Shown: positions 38,436 through 47,620, counted from the first letter of the stretch. The stretch: 64,000 nucleotides of DNA from Nocardioides aromaticivorans (GCF_013408525.1 NZ_JACBZM010000001.1:2914001-2978000); one strand, 5' to 3'. The notes: generated by a model not told the origin, from the sequence alone. A program made the numbers and translations.

Positions 38436-39004
38436 GTCAGGTGTTCGAAGCGCCGCGCCAGGGGCTCAACCCGCGCCAGGCCGAGACGGTCGAGAAGCTC
38501 CTCGCCGCCGGCCTCGAGGAGCTGCGCGCGGTGGGCCACGAGGCGCTCACCGTCCGCACCGTCGCCCAGCGGGCGGGGGTCTCCCCGGCGACGGCGTACA
38601 CCTATCTCGCCTCCAAGAACCACCTCTTCGCCGAGCTCTTCTGGCGCCACCTCAGCGGGGCCCCGGCCCAGCCGCCCGCCGGAGGTACGGCGACCGCGCG
38701 GCTCCAGGCCACCATGCGGGCGCTCACGGCACGGATCGTCGAGGAGCCCGCGCTCGCGGCCGCGGTCACCCCCGCGCTGCTCGGCACGGACCCCGACGTG
38801 GAGCGGCTGCGGCTGCGGATCGGCGGGGAGTTCCTCAGCAGGTTCGAGGCGGCGATGGGGGACCAGGCCGACGCCGGCGTGCTGGAGGTGCTGGTGCTGA
38901 CCTTCTCGGGCGCGCTGCTCCAGGCGGGGATGGGCCTGATGACCTACGACCAGATCGCCGAGCGGCTCGTCGCCGCCGTCGACGTGATCATGCGAGGCAA
39001 CTGA
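38429..39004 (+). CDS. TetR-family regulator of the CYP51 locus
   Basis: A 191-residue TetR protein. The DNA-binding part reads TVEKLLAAGLEELRAVGHEA and TVRTVAQRAGVSPATAYTYL. The C-terminal part is helical. It heads an operon with two P450s and overlaps the first by one base. It may bind the TGGACA/TGTCCA palindrome over its own start or the KstR-type box nearby. It corresponds in position to Rv0767c of the M. tuberculosis CYP123-CYP51 locus. Confidence 0.85.
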   Translation: MSSQVFEAPRQGLNPRQAETVEKLLAAGLEELRAVGHEALTVRTVAQRAGVSPATAYTYLASKNHLFAELFWRHLSGAPAQPPAGGTATARLQATMRALTARIVEEPALAAAVTPALLGTDPDVERLRLRIGGEFLSRFEAAMGDQADAGVLEVLVLTFSGALLQAGMGLMTYDQIAERLVAAVDVIMRGN

Positions 39005-40245
39005 TGACGGTCTCGACAGGCTCGACGACCGGGGCGCCGCTCGTCTTCGACCCCTACGACTACGCCTTCCAGGACGACCCCTACCCGACGTACCAGCGGC
39101 TGCGCGACGAGGCGCCCGTCTTCCACGCGGAGGCCGACGACATCTGGGTCATCTCGCGCCACCAGGACGTCTTCGACGTGCTGCGCAACGACACCGTCTT
39201 CTCCAACCGGATGGGCGTCTCGCTCGACGCGTCGGCCTGGAACCCCGAGGCGCACCGGGTGATGAGCTTCCTCGGGCTCGACGGCGCGGAGCAGTCGCGC
39301 ATCCGCAAGCTCGTGTCCGCCGCCTTCACGCCGCGCCGCGTGCGCGAGCTGACGCCGGAGGTGCAGGCGCTGACCGAGCGCTATCTCGAGCGCACCTTCG
39401 CGGCCGACGCGGAGCGGGGCGAGGCCGACTGGATCCGCGACTTCGCGGGCCTGCTGCCGATGGACGTCATCTCTGAGATGATGGGCGTCCCGGTCGCCGA
39501 CCGTGACGAGGTACGACGCCTGGCCGACCTCGTCGTGCACCGCGAGGACGGCGTCCGCGACGTCCCGCAGGCGGGCATGGAGGCGTCCTTCGCGCTCTTC
39601 GAGTACTACGGCCAGATGGTCGCGCAGCGTCGTACCGCCCCGAGCGACGACCTCACCTCCGCGCTGATCGCGGCCGAGCTGGACGGCGACCGGCTCACCG
39701 ACGGCGAGATCATGGCCTTCCTGTTCCTCATGGTCGTCGCCGGCAACGAGACCACCACCAAGCTGCTCGGCAACGCGCTCTTCCACCTCGCCGCGCACCC
39801 GGAGCAGAAGGCGCAGGTGCTCGCCGACGTCGCCCTGGTGCCGACGTGGATCGAGGAGACGCTGCGCCACGACACGTCGAGCCAGATGCTGGCGCGCTAT
39901 GTCACCGAGGACGTCGAGGTCGGCGGCGTGCTGATCCCCGGCGGCTCCAAGGCGCTGGTCCTGCTCGGCAGCGCCAACCGCGACGACCGGGTCTTCACCG
40001 ACCCGACGGTCTACGACATCCACCGCGAGAGGTCCGAGCTCTCCGAGATCCTCAGCTTCGGCACCGGCCGGCACTTCTGCCTCGGCGCCAACCTCGCCCG
40101 GCTGGAGGCCCGCGTGGTCCTCGAGGAGCTGGTACGACGGGTGGCCCACTTCGAGGTGCACGCCGACCGCGCGGTCCGGGTGCACTCGACCAGCGTGCGC
40201 GGCTTCGCGTCGCTGCCGGTGACCTTCACGGAGCGGAGCCGCTGA
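39004..40245 (+). CDS. Cytochrome P450 (CYP123-like position)
   Basis: A 413-residue soluble bacterial P450. It has the I-helix AGNETTTKLLG, ExxR in EETLRHD and the heme loop FGTGRHFCLGANLAR with the Cys ligand. It probably hydroxylates a lipid or sterol-like substrate with electrons from the 3Fe-4S ferredoxin encoded three genes downstream. It lies between TetR and SDR genes with overlapping starts, as CYP123 (Rv0766c) does in mycobacteria. CYP family assignment needs full alignment. Confidence 0.92.
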   Translation: MTVSTGSTTGAPLVFDPYDYAFQDDPYPTYQRLRDEAPVFHAEADDIWVISRHQDVFDVLRNDTVFSNRMGVSLDASAWNPEAHRVMSFLGLDGAEQSRIRKLVSAAFTPRRVRELTPEVQALTERYLERTFAADAERGEADWIRDFAGLLPMDVISEMMGVPVADRDEVRRLADLVVHREDGVRDVPQAGMEASFALFEYYGQMVAQRRTAPSDDLTSALIAAELDGDRLTDGEIMAFLFLMVVAGNETTTKLLGNALFHLAAHPEQKAQVLADVALVPTWIEETLRHDTSSQMLARYVTEDVEVGGVLIPGGSKALVLLGSANRDDRVFTDPTVYDIHRERSELSEILSFGTGRHFCLGANLARLEARVVLEELVRRVAHFEVHADRAVRVHSTSVRGFASLPVTFTERSR

Positions 40246-41021
40246 TGCCCAGGCCCGTCCACCCCGACCGCCGGCCCGCCGTCGTCGCGGGCGCCTCCTC
40301 CGGGATCGGCGCCGAGACCGCGCGCGCCCTGGCGGCCGCCGGCTTCCCCGTCGCGCTCGGCGCCCGCCGTGTCGACCGGCTCGAGGAGCTGGCCGCCGAG
40401 ATCCGCGAGGCCGGCGGCGAGGCCTTCGTGCACGCCCTCGACGTCGCCTCCACCGAGTCGGTCGAGAAGTTCGCCGCGGCCGTGACGGCCGGGCTGGGCG
40501 AGGCCGAGGTCGTGGTCTGCAACGCCGGCCTGCTCGCCCCGGGCAGCCTGCTCGACGCGACCACCGACGACCTCGCCGCCGAGTTCGACGTCAACGTCCT
40601 CGGCGCCCATCGGCTGGTCCGGGCCTTCGGTGCCGGGATGGTCGAGCGGCAGCGGGGCGACCTCGTGTTCGTCTCCTCCGACACCGCGCTCCGCGCGCGG
40701 CCCTTCATGCGCGGCTACAGCGCCACGAAGTCCGGCCTGGAGGGGCTGGTCGAGGCGCTGCAGATGGAGCTCGAGGGCTCCGGGGTGCGGGCGTCCGTCG
40801 TACGGCCGGGGCCGACGTGGTCGGAGATGGGCTCCGACTGGGACGCCGAGGCCGGCGCGAAGGTGCTGACCGAGTGGATCAAGTGGGGCCACGCGCGGCA
40901 CTCCCACTTCCTGAAGGCCACGGCGATCGCCGACGCGATCCTCACCGTGGTCAGCGCGCCGCGCGGCGTGCACATCAGTCCCGTCGACGTGAACCCCGAA
41001 GCACCCCTGGAGGGCAAGTGA
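40245..41021 (+). CDS. Short-chain dehydrogenase/reductase (Rv0765c-like position)
   Basis: A 258-residue SDR. Cofactor motif VVAGASSGIGAETARAL, strand-4 CNAGLL, a Ser in VFVSSDTAL and YSATK catalytic Tyr/Lys. The C-terminal region has WIKWGHARHSHFLKATAIAD, less standard for the family. The gene lies between the two P450 genes with 1- and 4-bp overlaps, so it probably acts on a hydroxylated product of one of them. Confidence 0.9.
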   Translation: MPRPVHPDRRPAVVAGASSGIGAETARALAAAGFPVALGARRVDRLEELAAEIREAGGEAFVHALDVASTESVEKFAAAVTAGLGEAEVVVCNAGLLAPGSLLDATTDDLAAEFDVNVLGAHRLVRAFGAGMVERQRGDLVFVSSDTALRARPFMRGYSATKSGLEGLVEALQMELEGSGVRASVVRPGPTWSEMGSDWDAEAGAKVLTEWIKWGHARHSHFLKATAIADAILTVVSAPRGVHISPVDVNPEAPLEGK

Positions 41022-42412
41022 GTCTCCACGACATCCCCGAGGTCTCGACCGTCCTCGACGACCAGGACGCCAGCGTCCCGGCGATCATCAAGGGCACCGG
41101 GCACCTGCCCGAGATGCGCGTCGACCCGATCGCGCTCTTCCACCGCGTCCGCGAGGAGTGCGGCGACATCGGTCGCTTCCGCCTCGCCGACAAGCAGGTC
41201 GTGCTGGTCACCGGGGCCGAGGCCAACGAGGCCTTCTTCCGGGCGCCGGAGAGCGTGCTCGACCAGGCGGCGGCGTACCCGTTCATGACGCCGATCTTCG
41301 GCAAGGGCGTGGTCTTCGACGCCTCCCCCGAGGAGCGCCAGCAGATGCTGAAGAACCAGGCGCTGCGCGGCGACATGATGCGCGGGCACGCGCAGACCAT
41401 CGAGGCCGAGATCCGCCGGATGGTCGCCGGGTGGGGCGACGAGGGCGAGATCGACCTGCTCGACTTCTTCGCCGAGCTGACCATCTACACGACCTCGTCC
41501 TGCCTGATCGGCAAGCCCTTCCGCGACCAGCTCGACGGGTCGTTCGCGGAGATCTACCACCGCCTCGAGCACGGCACGGACGCGATCGCGTACGTCGACC
41601 CGTACGCCGACATCGAGAACTTCCGGATCCGCGACGAGGCCCGCGAGGAGCTGGTCGCGAAGGTGCAGGCGATCATCGCGGCGCGGGTCGAGCTGGCCGA
41701 GTCGCTGGGCGGTGAGATCCCCAGGGAGGACAGGGACCTGCTCGACGTCCTCATCGCCGTCGGGTACGACGCCGAGATGGTCACCGGCATCTTCATCTCG
41801 ATGATGTTCGCCGGCCACCACACGTCGTCCGGCACGGCGTCGTGGGCGATGATCGAGCTGCTCCGCAACCCCGACGTGATGGGCGACGTGGTCGCCGAGC
41901 TCGACGCGCTCTACGCCCCCGACGCCGACGGCACCGCCCCCGAGGTCTCCTTCCAGGCGCTGCGCTCGATCCCGGTGCTGGAGGCGGTGCTCAAGGAGAC
42001 CCTCCGGCTGCACCCGCCGCTGGTGATCCTGATGCGCCTGGTGCAGGAGGACTTCGACCTGCTCGGCCGGACCATCCCCGCCGGCACCGTGCTCGCCGCC
42101 TCGCCGCGGGTGTCGAACAGGATCGAGGAGGACTTCCCGAAGGCCGACCGGTTCGACCCGGCCCGGTACGTCGACCCGCGCCAGGAGGACCTGCAGAACC
42201 GCTGGACCTGGATCCCGTTCGGCGCCGGCAAGCACCGCTGCGTGGGCAACGCCTTCGCGATGATGCAGATGAAGGCGATCTTCTCGGTGATCCTGCGCGA
42301 CTTCTCCTTCGAGCCGGTGCAGCCGCTCGACTCCTACCGCGACGACTTCACGAAGATGGTCATCCAGCTCGCGCAGCCCGCCCGGGTCCGCTACCGCCGG
42401 AGGGCCCGATGA
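41018..42412 (+). CDS. cyp51: Sterol 14-alpha-demethylase-type P450 (CYP51)
   Basis: A 464-residue P450 closely resembling mycobacterial CYP51: DQAAAYPFMTPIFGKGVVFD, SMMFAGHHTSSGTASWAMIE (I helix), KETLRLHPPLVILMR (ExxR), RWTWIPFGAGKHRCVGNAFA (heme Cys). CYP51 removes the 14-alpha-methyl group of lanosterol-like sterols in three oxidations. Its natural substrate in sterol-lacking actinobacteria is unclear. The GTG start overlaps the SDR stop, and the ferredoxin gene overlaps its end by 4 bp. Confidence 0.95.
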   Translation: MSLHDIPEVSTVLDDQDASVPAIIKGTGHLPEMRVDPIALFHRVREECGDIGRFRLADKQVVLVTGAEANEAFFRAPESVLDQAAAYPFMTPIFGKGVVFDASPEERQQMLKNQALRGDMMRGHAQTIEAEIRRMVAGWGDEGEIDLLDFFAELTIYTTSSCLIGKPFRDQLDGSFAEIYHRLEHGTDAIAYVDPYADIENFRIRDEAREELVAKVQAIIAARVELAESLGGEIPREDRDLLDVLIAVGYDAEMVTGIFISMMFAGHHTSSGTASWAMIELLRNPDVMGDVVAELDALYAPDADGTAPEVSFQALRSIPVLEAVLKETLRLHPPLVILMRLVQEDFDLLGRTIPAGTVLAASPRVSNRIEEDFPKADRFDPARYVDPRQEDLQNRWTWIPFGAGKHRCVGNAFAMMQMKAIFSVILRDFSFEPVQPLDSYRDDFTKMVIQLAQPARVRYRRRAR

Positions 42413-42606
42413 GGGTCGTCGCCGACACCGGCCTCTGCCAGGGCCACCAGCTCTGCCAGGGCGAGGCCCCGACCGTCTTCGGCTTCGACGAGGACGCGGA
42501 CGTCGTCGTACTCCTCGACGAGCACCCGGACGAGGCGCTGCGCGCCGACGTCGCCACCGCCGTGAAGTACTGCCCTGCTTTCGCCCTGTCCATCGAGGAG
42601 GACTGA
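42409..42606 (+). CDS. 3Fe-4S ferredoxin, P450 redox partner
   Basis: A 65-residue ferredoxin with three cluster cysteines (CQGHQLC, then YCPAFAL); the position that would be the fourth is not Cys, consistent with [3Fe-4S]. It matches Rv0763c, the ferredoxin next to CYP51 in M. tuberculosis. It would pass electrons from a ferredoxin reductase, not encoded in the window, to the P450s. Confidence 0.93.
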   Translation: MRVVADTGLCQGHQLCQGEAPTVFGFDEDADVVVLLDEHPDEALRADVATAVKYCPAFALSIEED

Positions 42607-42607
42607 G

Positions 42608-43249
42608 ATGAGTGACCCGACCCCGCAGCTGAGCAGGGCCGAGATCGAGGAGTTCTGGGCCACCTGGCTGCAGATCAACCGCGACGTCGAGGCGACGGGC
42701 GACTGGCGTCCGATGGCCGAGTGGTACGCCGAGGACGCGACCTACGGCTGGATGTACGCGCCCGACGAGCACTTCATGGCGGTCGGCCGCGACCAGATCC
42801 GCGACTGGGCGATCGGCATCGAGATGGACGGCCTCGACGGCTGGCACTACGACTACGTCTGCACCGTCATCGACGAGCAGAAGGCGATGGTCGTCGGCTT
42901 CTGGAAGCAGCGCTCCGGCATCCTCGACGACGACGGCAAGGAGTTCGAGATCCTCGGGCTCGGCGGCTCGTGGTTCGGGCTGAAGCGGGTCACCGAGGGC
43001 GCCGACGCCGGTCTGGTGAAGATCGACTGGCAGCGCGACTGGTTCGACATGCCGTCGACGGCGCACACCTTCATGGAGATCATCAAGGCCGACAAGGCGC
43101 CCGACACGCTGCTCAAGCGCATGTCGGTCGCCGGCCACGGCGTCCCCGGGCACTACCACCACGAGGACCTGCCCTCGACGGTGTGGCCGCCGCCGGTCGA
43201 GGCCGGGCTGTACGTCGAGCAGGCCGCGGCGCCGGAGGTGACGGCGTGA
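42608..43249 (+). CDS. NTF2/SnoaL-like protein of the CYP51 operon
   Basis: A 213-residue protein. EEFWATWLQINRDVEATGDW, then AEWYAEDATYGWMYAPDEHF and a Trp/Tyr-rich core (IEMDGLDGWHYDYVC, FWKQRSG) fit an NTF2-like pocket. The C-terminal 40 residues are an extension with HGVPGHYHHED. It starts 1 bp after the ferredoxin stop and overlaps the aldehyde dehydrogenase by 4 bp. A steroid-isomerase or substrate-binding role is inferred; the reaction is unknown. Confidence 0.75.
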   Translation: MSDPTPQLSRAEIEEFWATWLQINRDVEATGDWRPMAEWYAEDATYGWMYAPDEHFMAVGRDQIRDWAIGIEMDGLDGWHYDYVCTVIDEQKAMVVGFWKQRSGILDDDGKEFEILGLGGSWFGLKRVTEGADAGLVKIDWQRDWFDMPSTAHTFMEIIKADKAPDTLLKRMSVAGHGVPGHYHHEDLPSTVWPPPVEAGLYVEQAAAPEVTA

Positions 43250-44706
43250 GTGCCCTGCCTCCTCCCGCCCAGCAGCTGATCGACGGCAAGCTCGTCGCCG
43301 CGTCGTCCGGCGAGACCTACCCGATCCTCAACCCGGCCACCGGCGCCGAGATCGGCGTCGCCCCCGACGGCAGCGCCGCCGACGTGGATGCCGCGATCGC
43401 CGCGGCCCGGCGGGCCTTCGACGAGTCGTCGTGGTCGACCGACGTCGAGCTCCGGCTGCGCTGCCTGCGGCAGCTGCACGCCGCGCTGCTAGAGAACGCC
43501 GACGCCTTCCGCGCGCTGACCACCGCCGAGGTCGGCATGCCGGGCTTCATGATGGGCGCGGCCGGCTTCGACGTACCCGTCGACGGGTTGAGGTGGGTGA
43601 CCGACCTGCTGGAGTCCTACGAGTTCGAGACGGACCTGGGGGTCGCCTCGCCGATGGGGATCCCCTCGCGTCGTACCGTGCGCCGCGAGCCGGTCGGCGT
43701 CGTCGCCGCCATCACGCCGTGGAACGTCCCGACGCAGATCAACCTCGCGAAGGTCGGCCCGGCGCTCGCCGCCGGCTGCACCGTCGTCCTGAAGCCGGCG
43801 CCGGACACCCCGTGGGTGGCGGCCGAGCTCGGCCGCCTGGTCGCCGAGCACACCGACATCCCCGCCGGGGTCTTCAACGTGGTGACGCCGCGCTCCAACG
43901 AGGTCGCGTCCGTGCTGTCGACGGACCCGCGCGTCGACATGGTCTCCTTCACCGGCTCGACCGCGGTGGGGCGCGCGATCATGGCCGCCGCCGCGCCGAC
44001 CCTGAAGAAGGTCTTCCTCGAGCTGGGCGGCAAGTCCGCGGCGATCGCGCTCGACGACGCCGACGTCGCGGCCGTCGCGGGCGGTACGGCGTTCGCCGCC
44101 TGCATCCACGCCGGCCAGGGCTGTGCGATCACGACCCGCCTGATCGTCCCGCGGGACCGGTACGACGAGGCGGTCCAGGTCGCGGCGCAGACGATGGAGT
44201 CGATCGGGGCCAAGGACCCGGCCGACCCGGGCGCGATCTGCGGCCCGGTGATCTCCGCGGCGCAGCGGGACCGGGTGGCGTCGTACTTCGCGGTGGCGCT
44301 GGAGGAGGGCGGTCGTTTCGCCACGGGTGGGGCGATCATCGACCAGCCCGGCTTCTGGGTCGCGCCGACGGTCGTCGCCGGCCTCGACAACTCCTCGCGC
44401 CTCGCGCAGGAGGAGATCTTCGGCCCCGTGCTCGTCGTCATCCCGCACGACGGCGACGACGACGCGGTCCGGATCGCCAACGACTCGGCGTACGGCCTCT
44501 CGGGCTCCGTCGACTCGGGGTCGCTGGACCGGGCCAAGGCCGTCGCTGCCCGGATCAGGACCGGGACCCTCGCGGTCAACGGGGGTGTGTGGTTCAGCCC
44601 GGACGCGCCGTTCGGTGGCTACAAGCAGTCCGGGATCGGCCGGGAGATGGGGGTCGCCGGGTTCGAGGAGTACCTGGAGATGAAGACGGTGGCGTTTCCC
44701 GCGTGA
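43246..44706 (+). CDS. NAD(P)-dependent aldehyde dehydrogenase (Rv0768/AldA-like)
   Basis: A 486-residue ALDH. AAITPWNVPTQINLAKVGPA, KPAPDTP (cofactor), FTGSTAVGRAI, LELGGKS (general base Glu), GQGC (nucleophile Cys), EEIFGPVL and FGGYKQSGIGRE are all present. GTG 43246 overlaps the upstream stop. It corresponds to AldA (Rv0768) beside the mycobacterial CYP51 locus. Likely oxidises an aldehyde made by P450/SDR chemistry to the acid. Confidence 0.94.
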   Translation: MSALPPPAQQLIDGKLVAASSGETYPILNPATGAEIGVAPDGSAADVDAAIAAARRAFDESSWSTDVELRLRCLRQLHAALLENADAFRALTTAEVGMPGFMMGAAGFDVPVDGLRWVTDLLESYEFETDLGVASPMGIPSRRTVRREPVGVVAAITPWNVPTQINLAKVGPALAAGCTVVLKPAPDTPWVAAELGRLVAEHTDIPAGVFNVVTPRSNEVASVLSTDPRVDMVSFTGSTAVGRAIMAAAAPTLKKVFLELGGKSAAIALDDADVAAVAGGTAFAACIHAGQGCAITTRLIVPRDRYDEAVQVAAQTMESIGAKDPADPGAICGPVISAAQRDRVASYFAVALEEGGRFATGGAIIDQPGFWVAPTVVAGLDNSSRLAQEEIFGPVLVVIPHDGDDDAVRIANDSAYGLSGSVDSGSLDRAKAVAARIRTGTLAVNGGVWFSPDAPFGGYKQSGIGREMGVAGFEEYLEMKTVAFPA

Positions 44707-44715
44707 GCCTGCAGG

Positions 44716-44810
44716 TGCATGAATCCCCGGTCGACCGGGGATTCCGGCGCTTGACGGCCGTTGCAACCCCCGACAAGTGCATGAATCCCCGGTCAACCGG
44801 GGATTCATGC
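44716..44810. repeat. Two near-identical perfect palindromes, 62 bp apart
   Basis: GAATCCCCGGTC-GACCGGGGATTC (44721-44744) is a perfect 24-bp palindrome. GCATGAATCCCCGGT-CA-ACCGGGGATTCATGC (44779-44810) has 15-bp perfect arms. Both are preceded by GTGCAT. They fill the gap between the aldehyde dehydrogenase and SDR genes and could be operators, a terminator pair or a palindromic element. Confidence 0.9.
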
Positions 44811-44833
44811 CCACCAGAGTGACTGGAGTGAAC

Positions 44834-45583
44834 ATGCGTTTCGAGAACAAGGTCGTCGTCGTCACCGGCGCGGCGCAGGGCATCGGCGAGGCCTACGCCC
44901 GGGCGCTCGCGAAGGAGGGCGCGGCGGTCGTCGTGGCCGACCTCAACGAGGAGTCCGGCGCCAAGGTCGCCGCCTCGATCAACGAGGAGGGCGGCCGGGC
45001 GATCTTCGTCAGCTGCGACGTGTCCTCGGCCGAGTCCGCCGAGGCCCTGGTCCGGCAGACCGTCGCGGAGCTCGGCGGGATCGACCACCTGGTCAACAAC
45101 GCGGCCATCTACGGCTCGATGGAGTTCAACCTGTTGATCTCGGTCGACTGGGACTACTACCGCAAGTTCATGAGCGTCAACCTCGACGGCGCCCTCGTGA
45201 TGACCCGCGCGGTGTACCCCGAGATCGCCAAGCGGGGCGGTGGCGCCATCGTCAACCAGTCCAGCACGGCGGCGTACCTCTACTCCGGCTTCTACGGCCT
45301 CGCCAAGGCCGGCATCAACAGCCTCACCCAGCAGCTCGCGCACGAGCTCGGCGGACAGCGGATCCGGGTCAACGCGATCGCCCCGGGCCCGACGGACACC
45401 GAGGCGACCCGCACCCAGGCCGGCGACGCCGCCAAGGACATCGTCCGCAACAGCCTCGCCATCAAGCGGATGGGCTCGGTCGACGACATGGTCGGTGCGC
45501 TGCTCTTCCTGCTCTCCGACGACGCGTCGTGGGTGACCGGCCAGGTGCTCGCCGTCGACGGCGGCCAGACCTTCCGGCTCTGA
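44834..45583 (+). CDS. Short-chain dehydrogenase/reductase (Rv0769-like)
   Basis: A 249-residue classical SDR. VVVTGAAQGIGEAYARAL, NNAAIYGS, Ser in NQSSTAAYL, YGLAKAG catalytic Tyr/Lys and APGPTDTEATR are present. ATG 44834 has GGAG five bases upstream; an in-frame ATG at 44777 lies within the palindrome and is unlikely. It is first of three overlapping genes matching Rv0769-Rv0771 order. Confidence 0.92.
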   Translation: MRFENKVVVVTGAAQGIGEAYARALAKEGAAVVVADLNEESGAKVAASINEEGGRAIFVSCDVSSAESAEALVRQTVAELGGIDHLVNNAAIYGSMEFNLLISVDWDYYRKFMSVNLDGALVMTRAVYPEIAKRGGGAIVNQSSTAAYLYSGFYGLAKAGINSLTQQLAHELGGQRIRVNAIAPGPTDTEATRTQAGDAAKDIVRNSLAIKRMGSVDDMVGALLFLLSDDASWVTGQVLAVDGGQTFRL

Positions 45584-46407
45584 TGGCCGACGTGATGGGT
45601 GGGGGGATGCGCGTCGGCTTCGTCGGCCTCGGCAACATCGGCAAGCCGATGGCGCTGCGCCTCGCCGCCACCGAGGGCCTCGCCCTGCAGGTGTACGACG
45701 TCGCGCCGGACCCCGTCGCCGAGCTGGTCGCGGCCGGCGCCACCGCCGTCGCGTCGGTGGCCGCGATGGACGCCGACGTCGTGTGCGTGATGGTGCGCGA
45801 CGACGACCAGGTGCGGGCCGTCGCGGCCGAGGTTCCCCACGGCACGGTGCTGGTCGTCCACTCGACCGTGGCGCCGGCGACCCCGGCCGAGCTGGTGGCG
45901 GCGGGGCACCGGGTCCTCGACGCCCCCGTCAGCGGCGGTCCGATGGGCGCGGCCGAGGGCAGCCTGGCGATCATGGTCGGCGGTGAGGCCGACGCGTTCG
46001 ACGCCGCCCGGCCGGCGCTCGAGGCGATGGGCACGAAGGTCGTCCACGCCGGCCCCATCGGTGCCGGCACCCGGATGAAGCTGGCGCGCAACCTGATCCA
46101 CTTCGTCGCGTTCACCGCCGTCACCGAGGCCCAGCGCCTCGCCGAGGCCGGCGGACTCGACCTCGTCGCGCTCGGCGAGGTCGTGCGGCACACCGACGCG
46201 ATCACCGGCGGACCGGGCGCGATCATGTATCGCGGCACCACGGCGCCGATCGCCGAGGACGACTTCTGGCACGGCGTCTTCTCCCACGTCGCCGCACTGG
46301 GGGAGAAGGACCTGGGCTTCGCGATCGCGCTCGCCGACGAGCTCGGCGTCGACGTACCACTGGCACGCGAGGCGCTGCCACGACTGGGGAAGGGACTGGG
46401 ACTCTGA
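45583..46407 (+). CDS. 3-hydroxyisobutyrate-dehydrogenase-like NAD-binding protein (Rv0770-like)
   Basis: A 274-residue beta-hydroxyacid dehydrogenase family member. MRVGFVGLGNIGKPMALRL nucleotide fold, LDAPVSGGPMGAAEGSL substrate signature and the catalytic Lys in GAGTRMKLARNLI are clear. ATG 45583 overlaps the SDR stop, but ATG 45607, directly at MRVGF, is also possible. It oxidises a hydroxyacid or related alcohol; the substrate is unknown. Confidence 0.9.
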   Translation: MADVMGGGMRVGFVGLGNIGKPMALRLAATEGLALQVYDVAPDPVAELVAAGATAVASVAAMDADVVCVMVRDDDQVRAVAAEVPHGTVLVVHSTVAPATPAELVAAGHRVLDAPVSGGPMGAAEGSLAIMVGGEADAFDAARPALEAMGTKVVHAGPIGAGTRMKLARNLIHFVAFTAVTEAQRLAEAGGLDLVALGEVVRHTDAITGGPGAIMYRGTTAPIAEDDFWHGVFSHVAALGEKDLGFAIALADELGVDVPLAREALPRLGKGLGL

Positions 46408-46817
46408 TGGGCGAGGAGAGCGACAAGTTCGACGACCTGCCGGAGGCGCGGGCACGGGGCCTGCGCAAGATGGAGGAGGTCTACGGCTTCGACATGACCG
46501 ACGGCACGGGCGACTTCTTCCGCTACACCGCGGAGCACCTGTTCGGTGACATCTGGCAGCGCCCGGGCCTCTCCACCCGCGACCGGCGGCTGTTCCTGAT
46601 CGGCATGCTGGTCGGCCAGCGCGCCAACGACGTGCTCGGCATCCAGGTCCCCGCGGCCCTCGCCAACGGCGAGCTCGACGAGGAGGCGCTGCGCGAGCTG
46701 GTCATCCTCGCCTGCCACTACGACGGCTGGCCGAACGGCTCGCGGATGAACTCGGTCGTCGAGGACGCCATCGCCAAGGCGGCCCGGGCGCGGGCGAAGG
46801 CCGCCGAGTCCGACTGA
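46407..46817 (+). CDS. Carboxymuconolactone-decarboxylase-family protein (Rv0771-like)
   Basis: A 136-residue CMD-fold protein. STRDRRLFLIGMLVGQ and LRELVILACHYDGWPNGSRM match gamma-carboxymuconolactone decarboxylases; there is no AhpD CxxC pair. In mycobacteria the homologue closes the CYP51-linked gene set, and here it ends the operon. It may decarboxylate or cyclise a lactone; no pca pathway genes are nearby. Confidence 0.88.
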   Translation: MGEESDKFDDLPEARARGLRKMEEVYGFDMTDGTGDFFRYTAEHLFGDIWQRPGLSTRDRRLFLIGMLVGQRANDVLGIQVPAALANGELDEEALRELVILACHYDGWPNGSRMNSVVEDAIAKAARARAKAAESD

Positions 46818-46913
46818 CGCACCGGCGAGCCGGGGTCGGTCCTCCGGGTTGAGGCGCATCCGGTCCAGCAGGCCCGGGATGACACCGACCTCCGCCCGGT
46901 CGAGCCCGTCGGG

Positions 46914-47591
46914 TCAGTGACGGGCGGGCTGGCCGGCCAACGCCTCGAAGGAGTCGAGGAGGACGTCGATGCCGGCCAGGAAGACCTCGCGACCGGTGAG
47001 CACCAGCAGCTCGGGCAGCACCGCGGCCAGCGCCGGGTGGCGCGCGGCGTCGACGGCACGCAGGTCGCCCACCCAGCTCGTCGGCGGTACGCCGGCTGCC
47101 TCGTCGAGCTGCTGCTGGGAGAGGGTCGCGGCCGCTGCCAGCACGTAGCTCGAGTAGGCCGCGTAGCAGCGCACGACCTGGGGCTTGTCGAGCCCGGCCC
47201 GGCCGAGCTGCTCGAGGATCCAGTCGATCACCGCGAGCTCGCCCGGGCCGCCGGTGGATATGGCCGCCGCCTGGACCCCGATCTGCGGATGGGAGGCGAA
47301 GATGTCGATGGTGTGGAGGGCGCCCCCGCGGAGCTGGTCGCGCCAGGGTGCGTCGCGGTCGACCGCGGCGAGCGACGCGGCGATGAGGCCGTCGAGGAGC
47401 GCGGCCATCAGCTCCTCCTTGTCGCGGAAGCGTCGGTAGATCGCGGTCGGGTCGGCGCCCAGGGCGCTGCCCAGCGCACGGAACGTGAGCGCGGAACCGC
47501 TCGCGGCGAGCTCGGTCGCCGCCGTGAGGATGGCCTCGCGATCGAGCGCGGCGCGCTTGCGGGGCCGGGGGCCGGTGGGGGATGGGGGCAT
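46914..47591 (-). CDS. TetR-family regulator of the amidohydrolase/transport operon
   Basis: A 225-residue TetR protein. HTH segment LTFRALGSALGADPTAIYRRF, then DKEELMAALLDGLI. The C-terminal domain is of the larger TetR_C type. It is divergent from the amidohydrolase operon, with nested palindromes in the shared promoter. Likely represses that operon until the imported compound or a product binds. Confidence 0.87.
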   Translation of the reverse strand: MPPSPTGPRPRKRAALDREAILTAATELAASGSALTFRALGSALGADPTAIYRRFRDKEELMAALLDGLIAASLAAVDRDAPWRDQLRGGALHTIDIFASHPQIGVQAAAISTGGPGELAVIDWILEQLGRAGLDKPQVVRCYAAYSSYVLAAAATLSQQQLDEAAGVPPTSWVGDLRAVDAARHPALAAVLPELLVLTGREVFLAGIDVLLDSFEALAGQPARH

Positions 47592-47620
47592 GCGTGACCT
47601 CTCTGTCGCTACAGAACAAT

